Assembly: GCA_936450465.1 (NCBI GenBank)
Contig: OW388303.1
Location: forward strand, 6,201,193 to 6,265,192
Length of the DNA stretch: 64,000 nt
DNA from: Gibbula magus
Lineage: Eukaryota > Mollusca > Gastropoda > Trochida > Trochidae
Direction: 5' to 3'
The notes below the pieces were generated by a model. It saw nothing but the letters and a program-made list of their open reading frames with translations. It was not told the DNA's origin and did not search any database. Position numbers and translations under genes: made by a program. Positions 51,735 to 62,106 of this stretch are shown here, in pieces. Positions within the stretch are counted from its first letter, which is position 1. Each line of letters starts with the position of its first letter.

Positions 51735-52055
51735 CTTTTAAGAGGTGAGGTGAGTTGGGGTTTAACACCGCTTTCAAGCGTATTTCACTTATATCACGGC
51801 TGCTAGTATTATGGCAGGCAGATAGCCCGCAACCCCATGTGGCTATACTTTGCGGCGAAACCAGTGAGCCTCAGTTGGAACTAGCGAACCATGGGTGGTA
51901 CTACGCTGAAATTCAGTTTAGCATGCACCCAAACCTTACTGCGTGCAGAACAGTTCTCTACTGCAGACAAAGTTGCCGTGCCCCTGGCGGGATTCGAACA
52001 CCGGATCTCTTGATCCGAAGTCGAACGCGCTAACCACTGCGCTATCCCGCCCCTC
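51735..52055 (-). mobile_element. tRNA-Arg-derived SINE
   Basis: Read on the minus strand, the head at about 52,053 is GGGCGGGATAGCGCAGTGGT (A box), GACTTCGGATCAAGAG (Arg UCG-like anticodon arm) and GTGTTCGAATCC (B box). The body follows, containing, on the + strand, GTTGGGGTTTAACACCGCTT and TTTCActTATATCACGGC. The TTTAAC.CC..TTCAA...TATTTCA...ATA.CACGGC core resembles conserved SINE core domains known across Metazoa (possibly the Nin type, from memory). It lies in the intron between two exons of the minus-strand gene. Confidence 0.75.
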
Positions 52056-52569
52056 ACTTTTAAGAAGAATGACAACTAACTCCACATTGCATTTATTTCA
52101 ATTTCTTTGTCAGGTATTGTTTTGGTTAATATATTGACATCCTTATATGTTATGTCAAGATTTAAAGGATAACTACACTGCTTCAGACAATATACTTATC
52201 ACTTTCACAAATACAAATTGGATAAGCAATATTTAACCAGATTGAATAAAACTTGTTCTGTTAATGAACAAACAACCAACACCTACCCTTATCATTCTCT
52301 TGTTTCATCTTTTGGCGGCCCGATGGCCCCCCTTTCCACTTAACTCTCTGCCGTGATCATGTCGTTGATTGCACCAGACTTGGCGGAAAGCATCTGTAAC
52401 AAAAATCATTAATGCAGAATTGAAGGCAACGCTAGAAATAACACGTGCTTTGGCCTAACTATTATATTTACTTATATTTACTTAACTAACTAAACATGGA
52501 TACTATTCATCTGATTGAAATTGACTATTCCGAGGAATTAAATCTGCAAAATAGTTCATATCAGGTTAC

Positions 52570-52885
52570 AAACTTGTTCTATACTAAGATTCCTCGCCTG
52601 ACAAGGTCTGAGGACACCCCGTACAGGCGCGTGTTCTGTATCAGTTTAGCACAGATAAAGCCCAGTCAAATAACTGACGAATCACAGCATACTCTTTAAA
52701 CAGTCGCCGTTTTGAAAGTATTCAGAACAGACGAAAGGATAGCTGTTTGGAGTTATCTGCCCAAGCACAGTGGGCTGTTATCATACCTCCAAACAATATG
52801 AGTTTGTATCCCGATTAAATTTATGTACTTTTTTGCAACTCGTATTCTTCAGAAAAGTGTCTATTTTAATCAGACTGCATGGGAG
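52570..52885 (+). repeat. Dispersed repeat shared with 36.93 kb
   Basis: Homologous in order and orientation to 36,930-37,260: GACAAGGTCTGAGgACACC, GCGTGTTCTGTAtCA, AGTCGCCgTTTTGAAAGtATTC and CTATTTTAATCAGACTG. Non-coding, about 300 bp, ends undefined. Confidence 0.6.
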
Positions 52886-53764
52886 GTTGTCTGCATTAGG
52901 GATGTAAAATGCTTTAGTCATTATGATCATAACTGGTTTTTGTTTTCTATCAACAATGTATTATATATGAAAACATGAAATATCAATATTAATATGACAT
53001 TAGGACAGAAACACTGATCAAAACCTAATAGACATTATGGGATACTAAATACTAAACCCTCTTCTCTAACAGACTATCACATGTTTAACTATTCTCAAAA
53101 CAGAGTAAATGTAAACTACCAGGCAAAAGAAGTATACACCTTAGTTGGTTTTATCATATGTATGATTTTTAAATACAAATATCTTCAGTTTTCAACATCA
53201 TACTCTAAAACTGAATAGTGTAGGCCTTTAAGTCATCAGTCAAAGAACTACGTTGTTTTTTAAAAAAATTTAAAAATAATTTGGATAGAAAACAAATGTT
53301 AATCGACATATTATATAAGACATATTCTATGCACAAATCATTTAATCTGCTTAATTCAGTTCACATTTACAATATTTTAAACATGTTAGGGTTCATGTTA
53401 TTAAAGAAAGATATTATAACTAAAAAGTAAGCAATTGCCAATTAATTCATTAAAACATCTGCAGATAAGTGGTATTTTATCATGCTATAATCAAATACAT
53501 CTCTTTTTTTTAAATGAGGTACATTTTGTATGTACTTTGTTTGCCTGTCAGTTAATATGTAGACTTTAACAGGAACAGATTTTTGGACCATTCACTGCAA
53601 TAATAATTTCCATTAAATTATTCATAATTACCATCAAGAATGACTTCAGTTGCCCAAAGTTGGTCGGTCTTGTTGAGGATGATCTCTTTAACAATCTTCT
53701 CACGGGCTGCCGTCACAACATCATCATATCTGGAACAAACATAAAACATTAGTTCAATACCAAT

Positions 53765-54289
53765 TGTTCTGAAGGTATTGATTAGTTTCATCATATTTAG
53801 TTCCAAAACATAGAAACATTCGCCAAAACACAACAGTGGTTTGATTTCATCTCTTTTCATTCTGCACGTGCATCAGGTTTCAGAGATGCACGTGCTTTAG
53901 CATTTCTCTCGTGTCTGGTTACCCAGACATTGTCTAGACATACAAACAAGCACTTGTAGCTTGATCTGGCTTCCTAAAAGTGCTATAGAAAAGCCTGTTC
54001 GTTTGGGTTCATAGAAAACAATTAGTTATAGTGTCCTTATCGGAAGGACAAATAGAACAATTAGTTATAGTGTCCTTATCGGAAGGACAAATAGACATCA
54101 TATAGCTTTACATTATCAGTTCACATATAGCTCATTTCGTTAGTTCATATTAAGAGAATCACGTTTAGTTCCCTGCTTCATTAAGAGAATCACGTTTAGT
54201 TCCCTGCTTCATTAAGAGAATCACGTTTAGTTCCTTGAGTTTTTAGTTTACCAGTTTATTTCGCCAATACAAGCTTCCACTGCAAAACA
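53765..54289 (+). repeat. 5' LTR of the BEL/Pao element
   Basis: 525 bp. Contains an internal duplication of about 37 bp (CAATTAGTTATAGTGTCCTT ATCGGAAGGACAAATAGA, at about 54,020-54,096) and three tandem copies of a 31-bp unit beginning TTAAGAGAATCACGTTTAGT (about 54,150-54,240). Promoter elements not assigned. Confidence 0.93.
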
Positions 54290-54293
54290 AAAC

Positions 54294-54311
54294 TGGTAGC
54301 AGAGCGTGGTT
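54294..54311 (+). other. Primer-binding site
   Basis: TGGTAGCAGAGCGTGGTT starts four bases after the 5' LTR. Its TGG start is complementary to the CCA end of a tRNA, as expected. The tRNA is not identified. Confidence 0.6.
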
Positions 54312-54362
54312 TGTTTATTTCACACATTAGATTTTGAATCAGTCGCCATGGGTTAGATTTCA

Positions 54363-57029
54363 ATGCTTCACTATCACATTCTTTTCGTGTTAGTTGTAAC
54401 CATTTGGTTACAATTGAGTGTTAAGGCAGGTATGGCTGAATCTGGCACTTCGAAGGTTGAGAAGCCACTAAATGAGGATTTAGGGGCAAAGATAGTTCTA
54501 CTTAAAAAACAGAAGGCTAGGGCAAAGTCGGCTTTAACAAAACAGAAGAACAAGCTAATAGATTTAGTTGAATCGGAACTTCCTTCACGGAAATCAGTTA
54601 GGAAAGCAATTGATCAGGTCTGTTCTTTACAATGTAAAGCGATTGACATTATTGCTGAACTAGTACAAGTGTACAATAAGGCAGGTGAATCTGCATTGGC
54701 TACAAAAACAGTGAAAGAGTTAGATGAAGTGGTTGAGAGTACAGAGGAAACTGTTGATTTAGCACAAGTGTTTCTGAAAAACACACTGGACACGGGTTCA
54801 GAAGGATCGGTTGTCTCGGGGATATCTAAGCTCTACAAAACACCAAGTAATGCTACAAGTGTAGCAGGTGATGCTGTTGGTAATGGCAGTGCTAACAAGA
54901 GCAAAGCAACTGCTTACGGTAATAAGCATAAACAAGCAAAAACTTGCATTCCTTCTGCACATTCTTCACACACCCCTCTCACAAACGTTGATCATTCAGC
55001 TCCGGTTTCAGGCGTTGCTTTTTCCAGATCTACTCGCCATAATATTGGTGATGATCTTTGGAAACAACTGAAACGAGTTTCAATTCCTACTTTCTCGGGT
55101 GACATGAAAGAATATGAAGGTTGGAAGGCTGCATTTGTTGCTTGTGTAGATAGTGCTCCTGCAACAAACGAGTATAAATTGTTGCAGCTAAAACAATCAC
55201 TTGCGGGTGAAGCTGCACAGCTTGTGTCAAAGCTTGGGCATAGCTCCATTGCATATGACATTGCGCTTGAGAGACTAGAGCGTAAATATGGTGGTAAAAG
55301 GCGCCAAATAGCTTTAAAGATGGAGGAAATTTCTAATTTCAAGCCCTTACGCCCTGACAATGCAAAAGATTTAGACAAATTTGCAGATGTGCTTGATGTG
55401 GCGGTTGCTTCTCTTGAAGAGGCTGATAAGATAGAGGAGTTAGGGGATGGGTGTTTCTATTCACTTTTGCTGAAAAAATTGACAAAGCATATGATCACTC
55501 AATACAAAAGATGGGTTTATGAGCAACAGCGGCAGGAATCTGTTATCACATTGCGGGAATGGGTTCTTTTAGAGTCGGATTTTCAGACTGTGGCATCTGA
55601 GGCAAAGTATGGTGTCTCAAAGTCAGATGTTAGGCACAGGCACAAATCAGAGTCCTTCTATGGCACACCAGATAGTACTCAGTCTCACATGTGTGTTATC
55701 TGTCATCAAAATCACAAAATATGGCAGTGTAAAGATTTCAAGTCTTTGTCCATTTCACAACGCTGGCAGAAAGCAAAGGATCTTTATCTTTGTTTTCGTT
55801 GCTTAAGTGCAGATCACCAAGGCAAATTCTGCACAAGGTCGGAAAAGTGTGGCATTCAAAAGTGTCCATCAACTCACAATCAGCTTTTGCACAACAGCAA
55901 ACCAAATGCACAACATCGAGCTACACCTAGTATTGCACAAAACATTAGTACCAAAACAAAAATCCCTGAGAATGTGCAACAAACAACGATGTCCACAACT
56001 AAACAAGAGAACAAATTCTCAGCACTTCGGACTATCCCTGTAGTACTCAAAAACGGCAATCGTAGAATAGTTGTAAATGCACTTCTTGATGACGCGAGCA
56101 CTCAGACGTATATCAATGAAGATGTGGCATCAGAATTGGGTCTACAGGGACGAGCAGAATCAGTATCTGTTAACGTTTTGAACAGCAAAACAGAAACGTT
56201 TAACAGTATGTCTGTTTCATGCCAGTTAGAAAGCCTTGATGGTACAGTTGATGTCAACATAGTCGCGTTGACAACAACCAAGGTCACTGGCAACATGAGA
56301 GTAATTGATTGGCAAAAATATGCAAAACGGTGGGCACATTTGCGAGACATCTCATTTCCTAATGTAGGACCACGTCCAATTGTGGACATACTTATCGGCA
56401 TGGACTATTTAGAGCTTCATTGTTCACAAGGTGATGTTTCTGGTAAACCAGGAGATCCTGTAGCGAGATTGACACCTCTTGGTTGGACTTGTGTGGGCAG
56501 TGTTTCGGATCACACACACAATCAAACAGGAACATACTTTGTCGGGGGCATAGCAAATGAAGTAAATGTTGAACATGATATGGATGTTCTCATACAGAGG
56601 TTCTGGGAAACAGAATCCATTTCTACCACAAAAACTGTCAGAAGTGAGAATGATACTCTGGCAATTGATGCTGTTGATTCTTCACTCACTTACAGCAATG
56701 GTAGATACAAAGTTGGAATTCCTTGGAAACGCACAGCTGCTGATCTTCCTGACAACTATGACATGGCATTTAGTCGGTTGTTGAGCACTGAAAAGAAATT
56801 GTCAAAAGATAAATCAATTTTGGAGGCATACAACAAAACAATTGAGCAGTACATCACCAAAGGTTACATTAGAAAGGTACCTGAAAGTGAAAAGCAAAGC
56901 AAATGGTACTTACCTCATTTTCCTGTTGTGAAACTTGATCGGACAACAACAAAGGTTAGAATAGTGTTTGATGCGTCAGCCAGTTGTAAAGGTTTGTCAT
57001 TGAATGACACAATCCATCATGGTCCTTAA
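54363..57029 (+). CDS. BEL/Pao gag, protease and N-terminal RT
   Basis: 888 codons ending in TAA. The first ATG opens a hydrophobic stretch; the second (54,432, MAESGTSKVEKP) is the likelier gag start. Order: coiled gag head (to about residue 150), capsid-like IPTFSGDMKEYEGWKAAF (about 240), zinc knuckles CVICHQNHKIWQC (about 443) and CFRCLSADHQGKFC (about 478), aspartic protease LLDDAST (about 574), then the A17-type region and the start of RT with KVRIVFDASA (about 862). The stop at 57,027-57,029 falls inside RT; the same frame reopens directly after it. In relatives RT continues through this point. Confidence 0.9.
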   Translation: MLHYHILFVLVVTIWLQLSVKAGMAESGTSKVEKPLNEDLGAKIVLLKKQKARAKSALTKQKNKLIDLVESELPSRKSVRKAIDQVCSLQCKAIDIIAELVQVYNKAGESALATKTVKELDEVVESTEETVDLAQVFLKNTLDTGSEGSVVSGISKLYKTPSNATSVAGDAVGNGSANKSKATAYGNKHKQAKTCIPSAHSSHTPLTNVDHSAPVSGVAFSRSTRHNIGDDLWKQLKRVSIPTFSGDMKEYEGWKAAFVACVDSAPATNEYKLLQLKQSLAGEAAQLVSKLGHSSIAYDIALERLERKYGGKRRQIALKMEEISNFKPLRPDNAKDLDKFADVLDVAVASLEEADKIEELGDGCFYSLLLKKLTKHMITQYKRWVYEQQRQESVITLREWVLLESDFQTVASEAKYGVSKSDVRHRHKSESFYGTPDSTQSHMCVICHQNHKIWQCKDFKSLSISQRWQKAKDLYLCFRCLSADHQGKFCTRSEKCGIQKCPSTHNQLLHNSKPNAQHRATPSIAQNISTKTKIPENVQQTTMSTTKQENKFSALRTIPVVLKNGNRRIVVNALLDDASTQTYINEDVASELGLQGRAESVSVNVLNSKTETFNSMSVSCQLESLDGTVDVNIVALTTTKVTGNMRVIDWQKYAKRWAHLRDISFPNVGPRPIVDILIGMDYLELHCSQGDVSGKPGDPVARLTPLGWTCVGSVSDHTHNQTGTYFVGGIANEVNVEHDMDVLIQRFWETESISTTKTVRSENDTLAIDAVDSSLTYSNGRYKVGIPWKRTAADLPDNYDMAFSRLLSTEKKLSKDKSILEAYNKTIEQYITKGYIRKVPESEKQSKWYLPHFPVVKLDRTTTKVRIVFDASASCKGLSLNDTIHHGP

Positions 57030-58976
57030 CTGCAGAACGATTTGTTCGAGATCTTGATCCGTTTTCGGAAGCATCCAGTTGCAATCATTTGTGATGTGGC
57101 CGAGATGTATATGCAGATAGAAATCTCTGAGGTAGATCGACCACATTTCAGATTTTTGTGGCGGTCAATGGAGAAGACTGCAAAACCTTCTGTATACGAG
57201 TTTTCCAGAGTTGTCTTTGGCATGAATTGTTCTCCTTTCTTGGCACAGTATATATCACAGGAACATGCTAGAGTACATGCACAAGAGTATCCTCTGGCTG
57301 CTGAAACGATACAAAAATCCACTTACATGGATGACAACATGGACTCTGTGGAAACTGATAGTCAAGCAATAGAGTTGTATGAGCAGTTAAATGCATTGTG
57401 GAGTTCTGCAGGCATGCATGCAAGGAAGTGGGTATCGAACTCACATCGTGTCCTTGATCACATTCCAATTGGTGACAGGTTGAAAGAAATCAACATTCAC
57501 ATGAGCGAGTTACCTTCGGTAAAAGCATTGGGGCTCAGATGGAATGCTGACAGTGATGAGTTCCACTTTCAGTACGAAGCTCAATCAAAACCTTTTCTCA
57601 TGACAAAGCGAAACTTTCTGAGAGAGACTGCAAGATTGTTTGATCCTCTTGGATTAGTGTCGCCATTCATCATTAGAGCAAAGATGCTCCTGCAAGAGAT
57701 CTGGACATCAGGTTCTGATTGGGATGAAACCATGGCACCACATCTGGAGCAGAAAGCTTGGCAATGGTTTCAGGAGATAGAGCAATTGGGCATGGTTTGC
57801 ATTCCTAGATGTATCCAGTTTGATTCAAAAGCAACCCTTCATGTTTTTGTTGATGCTTCAGAAGCAGCGTTCGGAGCTGTTATTTATGCTGTTAAATCTC
57901 ACGATGACAGTGTAATATCAAGCAATCTTGTGGCATCAAAGTCTCATGTGGCACCCTTGAAAGCTGTGAGCATTCCGAGAATGGAATTACTTGCAGCAGT
58001 TCTTGGTGTAAAACTTCTTTGTGTTGTTGCAAAGGCTTTAACCATATCACAACATTCTGCAATCATGTGGTCGGATAGTCAAAATGTGTTGTGGTGGGTG
58101 AAAAGTCCAAGCAGAAGTTTCAAGTCTTTTGTAGCTAATCGCATAGGTTACATCCAAGAAAACACTGTTCCTCAGCAATGGAAATATGTTAAGTCACAAC
58201 AAAATGCTGCAGACATCCTTTCACGAGGTGCAAAAGTCCAAGAACTTTGCACAGACAACTGGCGAAATGGTCCTGAGTTCCTCCTGTTAGGGGAGAGTCA
58301 TTGGCCAGAACAAGTCTTGGACTTTTCTCAGTCTGAGAGCCTAGAAAGGAAAAGAGTCATACCTCAAGTCAATGTTTCAATGTTCGTAGATATACAAGAT
58401 GAGTCTTGGCGTTTGAAGCCATCTCGATTTTCAGACTGGAAGAAGCTGTGTAGAATCCTAGCCTGGGTTTACCGCTTCCTTCACAACTCTCAAATACCTA
58501 CCTGTCTTCGGAAAACTGGGTCATTGGATGTCGAGGAGATTGAAGATGCCGAAACAAAGCTGTTGATTCAGACACAAAAAGCAGCATTTCCTACAGAGTA
58601 TTCTGCTCTGCAGAGTGGCAAATCAGTCTTGAACTCGAGTAAAATTGCAGCTCTTCGCCCGGTCCTGGATGCAAATGGCCTCCTAAGATCAGGTGGAAGG
58701 TTGAAATTTGCTGACATGTTATCTCCAGATGCAAGATCTCCAATCATACTCCCTCGACGTCATGACACCACCAGGTTGATAGTCAAATATTTCCATGAGA
58801 ATGTCAAGCACATGGGCACCAACAGCACACTAGCCGCAATTTCGTCAAGATTTTGGATTGTCTCTGCCCGTGAAGAGATTCGTGAATGGGAGAGACAATG
58901 TGCTTGGTGTCGACGTCAGAAGGCAAAACCATCTCATCAATTCAAGACCTCTGACATATCAAAGCGCGCACCCTGA
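57030..58976 (+). pseudogene. BEL/Pao RT, RNase H and integrase N-terminus, after the stop
   Basis: Same frame as the upstream gag-protease. Reverse transcriptase has DVAEMYMQIEI and the catalytic YMDD at 57,324. RNase H begins at FVDASEAAFGAVI (about 57,846) with RMELLAAVLG and SDSQNVLWWV. The integrase zinc-binding HHCC (FHENVKHMG...CAWC) is at about 58,790-58,910. The frame ends at 58,974-58,976 just after the zinc domain because the following region is deleted and out of frame. Confidence 0.9.
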
Positions 58977-59370
58977 TGATGAAACACCTCTTACCCCAAA
59001 CCATTTTTTGCATGGTCAAATGGGAGGTGCCTTTGCCCCGGAGATTGATGCTTCATTCAACCCCAGAAAGCGTTGGAGACGAATCCAGGAACTTCTTCGT
59101 CACATCTGGAAGCGTTGGATGCAAGAATGGCTCCCAACACTCAATGTTCGAAAGAAGTGGTTTAGTCCAACCCGAGATGTTCGTGTTGACGATGTTGTGG
59201 TAATAGTATCACCTGACACACCTCGCGGTTGTTGGCCACTTGGCAGGATCATCAAAACACATCCTGGCCAAGATGGTCATGTACGGGTGGTCACACTTCA
59301 GACAGGAAAGACAACGTTGACCAGACCAGTGACAAAGATATGTCCACTTGAATGGAATAGCACTGATTAG
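58935..59370 (+). pseudogene. BEL/Pao integrase C-terminal remnant, shifted frame
   Basis: Reads INSRPLTYQSAHPDDETPLT and continues through FLHGQMGG, RKKWFSPTRDVRVDDVVVIV and DTPRGCWPLGRI, the conserved post-catalytic and C-terminal (DUF5641-type) parts of BEL/Pao integrases. The sequence between the zinc domain and NSRPLTY, which holds the D,D-35-E acids (about 200 residues in relatives), is missing. The junction is near 58,925-58,938. Confidence 0.88.
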
Positions 59371-59499
59371 TGCCAGTAAAGCTTCCTTCAAGTACTGATT
59401 TATTCATGTAAATACACTGTACATTATGTACATATTTTTCGGGAATTGTAGGGTTGGTATGCAACTGCAAATCGTTTACTTTTATTTGATAGGGTTCTA

Positions 59500-59515
59500 T
59501 CAACAGAGAGGGGTA
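59500..59515 (+). other. Polypurine tract
   Basis: A purine-rich AGAGAGGGG-type stretch lies immediately before the 3' LTR, where plus-strand priming occurs in LTR elements. Confidence 0.6.
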
Positions 59516-60040
59516 TGTTCTGAAGGTATTGATTAGTTTCATCATATTTAGTTCCAAAACATAGAAACATTCGCCAAAACACAACAGTGGTTTGATTTCA
59601 TCTCTTTTCATTCTGCACGTGCATCAGGTTTCAGAGATGCACGTGCTTTAGCATTTCTCTCGTGTCTGGTTACCCAGACATTGTCTAGACATACAAACAA
59701 GCACTTGTAGCTTGATCTGGCTTCCTAAAAGTGCTATAGAAAAGCCTGTTCGTTTGGGTTCATAGAAAACAATTAGTTATAGTGTCCTTATCGGAAGGAC
59801 AAATAGAACAATTAGTTATAGTGTCCTTATCGGAAGGACAAATAGACATCATATAGCTTTACATTATCAGTTCACATATAGCTCATTTCGTTAGTTCATA
59901 TTAAGAGAATCACGTTTAGTTCCCTGCTTCATTAAGAGAATCACGTTTTGTTCCCTGCTTCATTAAGAGAATCACGTTTAGTTCCTTGAGTTTTTAGTTT
60001 ACCAGTTTATTTCGCCAATACAAGCTTCCACTGCAAAACA
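59516..60040 (+). repeat. 3' LTR of the BEL/Pao element
   Basis: 525 bp, same length as the 5' LTR. The only difference noticed by eye is ACGTTTTGTT here against ACGTTTAGTT in the second 31-bp unit. Followed by the CCAAT target duplicate. Confidence 0.93.
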
Positions 60041-61015
60041 CCAATGAAAGATAAACTTACAAAACCGTAGCTGGCAGCTGACAGGTATATATACTCCTAG
60101 TTAATTGACTTAGGATAGAAAAAGAAATGATCATGGTTATTATAGGGTAACAGTGTATTTGTAGTTGTGTTTTTTCAGTGCGGTATAAGAATCTTCCTCA
60201 TTCAAACACTATGAAGCAACACAATTTCAATGACTTTTCCATGACTTTCAAGGATGGTCCTAGAGTTTTCCATAAGAAACGAAGCAAGGTATGATAACTT
60301 TGATGCAGGATTTGTATACATTTTTTAAGTTAAAATAAGACGGAAAGTAAGTACATGAGCAGAATTGTAAAAAGAAATATAAAATCATTTAACATTTGTA
60401 TTTATGCCGGTTTACTTTTTTCATAGTATTTTCTTCAAGGTCATGAAACTAATAGCTAGATTCCATGACCGGTATGAACACTTATCTTAATTACCGGTAG
60501 GCTATTTGATTGAAGCATCTGTTTACAACAATGCATCATTGACATTGATAACATATTATGAAAACGACGTGATAATAACAACATAACTTTCAATAACTTT
60601 GAAAGGAAGACAATAATGCATTGGTTTTCATTGTCAATGATGGTTTTAAGATTATTTAGACAAATATCATACATTAAGCAAATTTACCTGTGAGTCTTGC
60701 TTCATTTACTCACACAATTTGAAAAGGACTCATAAAAAATTTAACTGCGAGTCCCTGAGATGCAAGGTTTCATTTATACTACCGTAATAGGATTACTATG
60801 GAGGGACTATGGAGTGTTTATTTTCTGGGACTCATAAAAGCTGGTGATAGTGAGTCCCTGTACTCTAAAAGTCATATTGTAGATTAATCACTGAGTAACA
60901 CAAATTTGAAATTTAGTCTTTAGATATAAACAGATAAAGAAGCTTACTTGACAACTGTGAGAGACAAGGTTAATGTTCTACAGATCAGTTATTATTACAA
61001 TAAAGAGATGGTAAC

Positions 61016-61091
61016 TTAGGCTTCATAGCTTAGTATGACTGGCTGTACACGCTTGCTAAACAGTCTCATCATGTTCTTGACAGCATTCTGT
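61016..61091 (-). CDS. Weak terminal-exon candidate
   Basis: After the minus-strand acceptor TTATTTCCAG the frame reads QNAVKNMMRLFSKRVQPVIL SYEA-type residues and stops at 61,016. Codon-like composition and a good acceptor are the only support. It could be the last exon of a gene starting near 62 kb, but phases with the 62-kb candidate do not agree. Confidence 0.25.
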
Positions 61092-61923
61092 CTGGAAATA
61101 AGATGGATTTGTTAGCTAAAAATTTGGCTGTGTCACAAATTGTACAAACAATGAACAAGACATTAGCATGTAGGCTAGTTACATAATCATGAAAATTCAA
61201 GACTTGAACATTTTGTCAGCTCATTATGAAACTTCTATGAACTTGAGCGCAAATGAGCATCATCATAAACATCATAAAGTGATAGACAACAAACATTTGA
61301 TACCAAATATTGAGTTATTTCATTTATGTTGATTTTGATTATCAATATTCTAACAGATACTTAACAGATAATTATTTTATCATGGTATTTTGTTTGGTCA
61401 GATATAAGTTACTCAATAAAATGTATGCCACAATGTTAGATCTTTTACTTAGATTTTTTAGATTTTTACACAGATGGATATGCTAAAGCTGGAACGGAAC
61501 TTCCATAAATAGCTTGGGATATCCCTTGTTGGTATCGACCAATGAGATGTCCGAAAACGGCATACACTCGCTGACTGTCGAAATTCCGATTCACTAAATG
61601 AGACAGGACAAGGCATCAAAACATTCTCCTCAACGAATTGTCTCCAATTCAATTTGGATAAAGATCATATGCAAAAGTGGTGAAGTGTATTTATATTAAT
61701 TTTAAAACAAGTTTATTGTCAACATTGGTTTGTGTCCGAAAACCAAGCACTCGAGATTTTAAAATTATAGTTTTGGGGGGTAGGCCTAAATCTTATCAAT
61801 AAAGCTCCACAAATCGTTTCACGCGACATATGAAAACCAAAATATTTAAAAGTGGTGTAATTACTACTAACTCCTCTAAGAAATAGGCCTAGTTGTTTTA
61901 ATGTGAACACAAGTAGATTCTAC

Positions 61924-62106
61924 TTACTGACATTGGTGACAAGGGTTCTGCTACCGAAGGCCCAGATTTCGATGTCAACTTATTGTAGATCCTTGACGAT
62001 GGAATTTGTGTCACTGATCGTCTTTTCCATCCTCTCGAGTCTTCTGAGATTCTCCATTGTAATGTTGGTGTTCTTACTTGTAGGAAAACTACTGCTGACA
62101 TCATGA
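61924..62106 (-). CDS. Weak exon candidate with coiled-coil-like reading
   Basis: One minus-strand frame reads MENLRRLERMEKTISDTNSI then VKDLQ and a stop; a second frame stays open to a donor (TCA|GTAAGT at about 61,924). Which frame, if any, is coding cannot be decided. Confidence 0.25.

Larger units (their letters stand above)
51270..53729 (-). pseudogene. Unrecognised minus-strand gene, three exons with an in-frame stop
   Basis: Exons 53632-53729, 52287-52393 and 51270-51567 (read downward) have GT/AG borders and matching phases. They encode YDDVVTAAREKIVKEIILNK plus TDQLWATEVILDG; then AFRQVWCNQRHDHGRELSGK and GGHRAAKR; then KMKRVAAVEKSRRTTEWKTR, MTDDESEERLVLPLIWESQQ and SKVPAWAIRAKY. 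The charged, WA-containing N-part and the (T/S)DDES...W.S.....I...LD segment recall uncharacterised lophotrochozoan proteins; no function can be given. A TGA at 52,305-52,307 breaks the middle exon. It may be a pseudogene, a null allele, or my middle exon may be wrong. The gene continues beyond both ends; a BEL/Pao element lies 35 bp before the first exon's acceptor. Confidence 0.5.
53765..60040 (+). mobile_element. BEL/Pao LTR retrotransposon, full-length but defective
   Basis: 525-bp direct LTRs (53,765-54,289 and 59,516-60,040) start TGTTCTG and end CAAAACA. CCAAT abuts both outer edges (53,760-53,764 and 60,041-60,045), a 5-bp target duplication. Inside are a primer-binding site, one long gag-pol frame with domain order gag, zinc knuckles, protease, RT, RNase H, integrase (typical BEL/Pao), and a purine tract. 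Defects: a TAA within RT and loss of the integrase catalytic core with a frameshift. Only one LTR difference was seen, so insertion is recent. Confidence 0.95.

Noticed and set aside
53618..53860. 80-codon minus-strand protein joining the host exon and LTR
   Set aside because: The part above 53,765 is LTR sequence repeated at 59,516; only 53,632-53,729 behaves as an exon.
54363..54431. Signal peptide at the start of BEL gag
   Set aside because: The hydrophobic lead precedes a better gag ATG at 54,432 and is probably untranslated leader.
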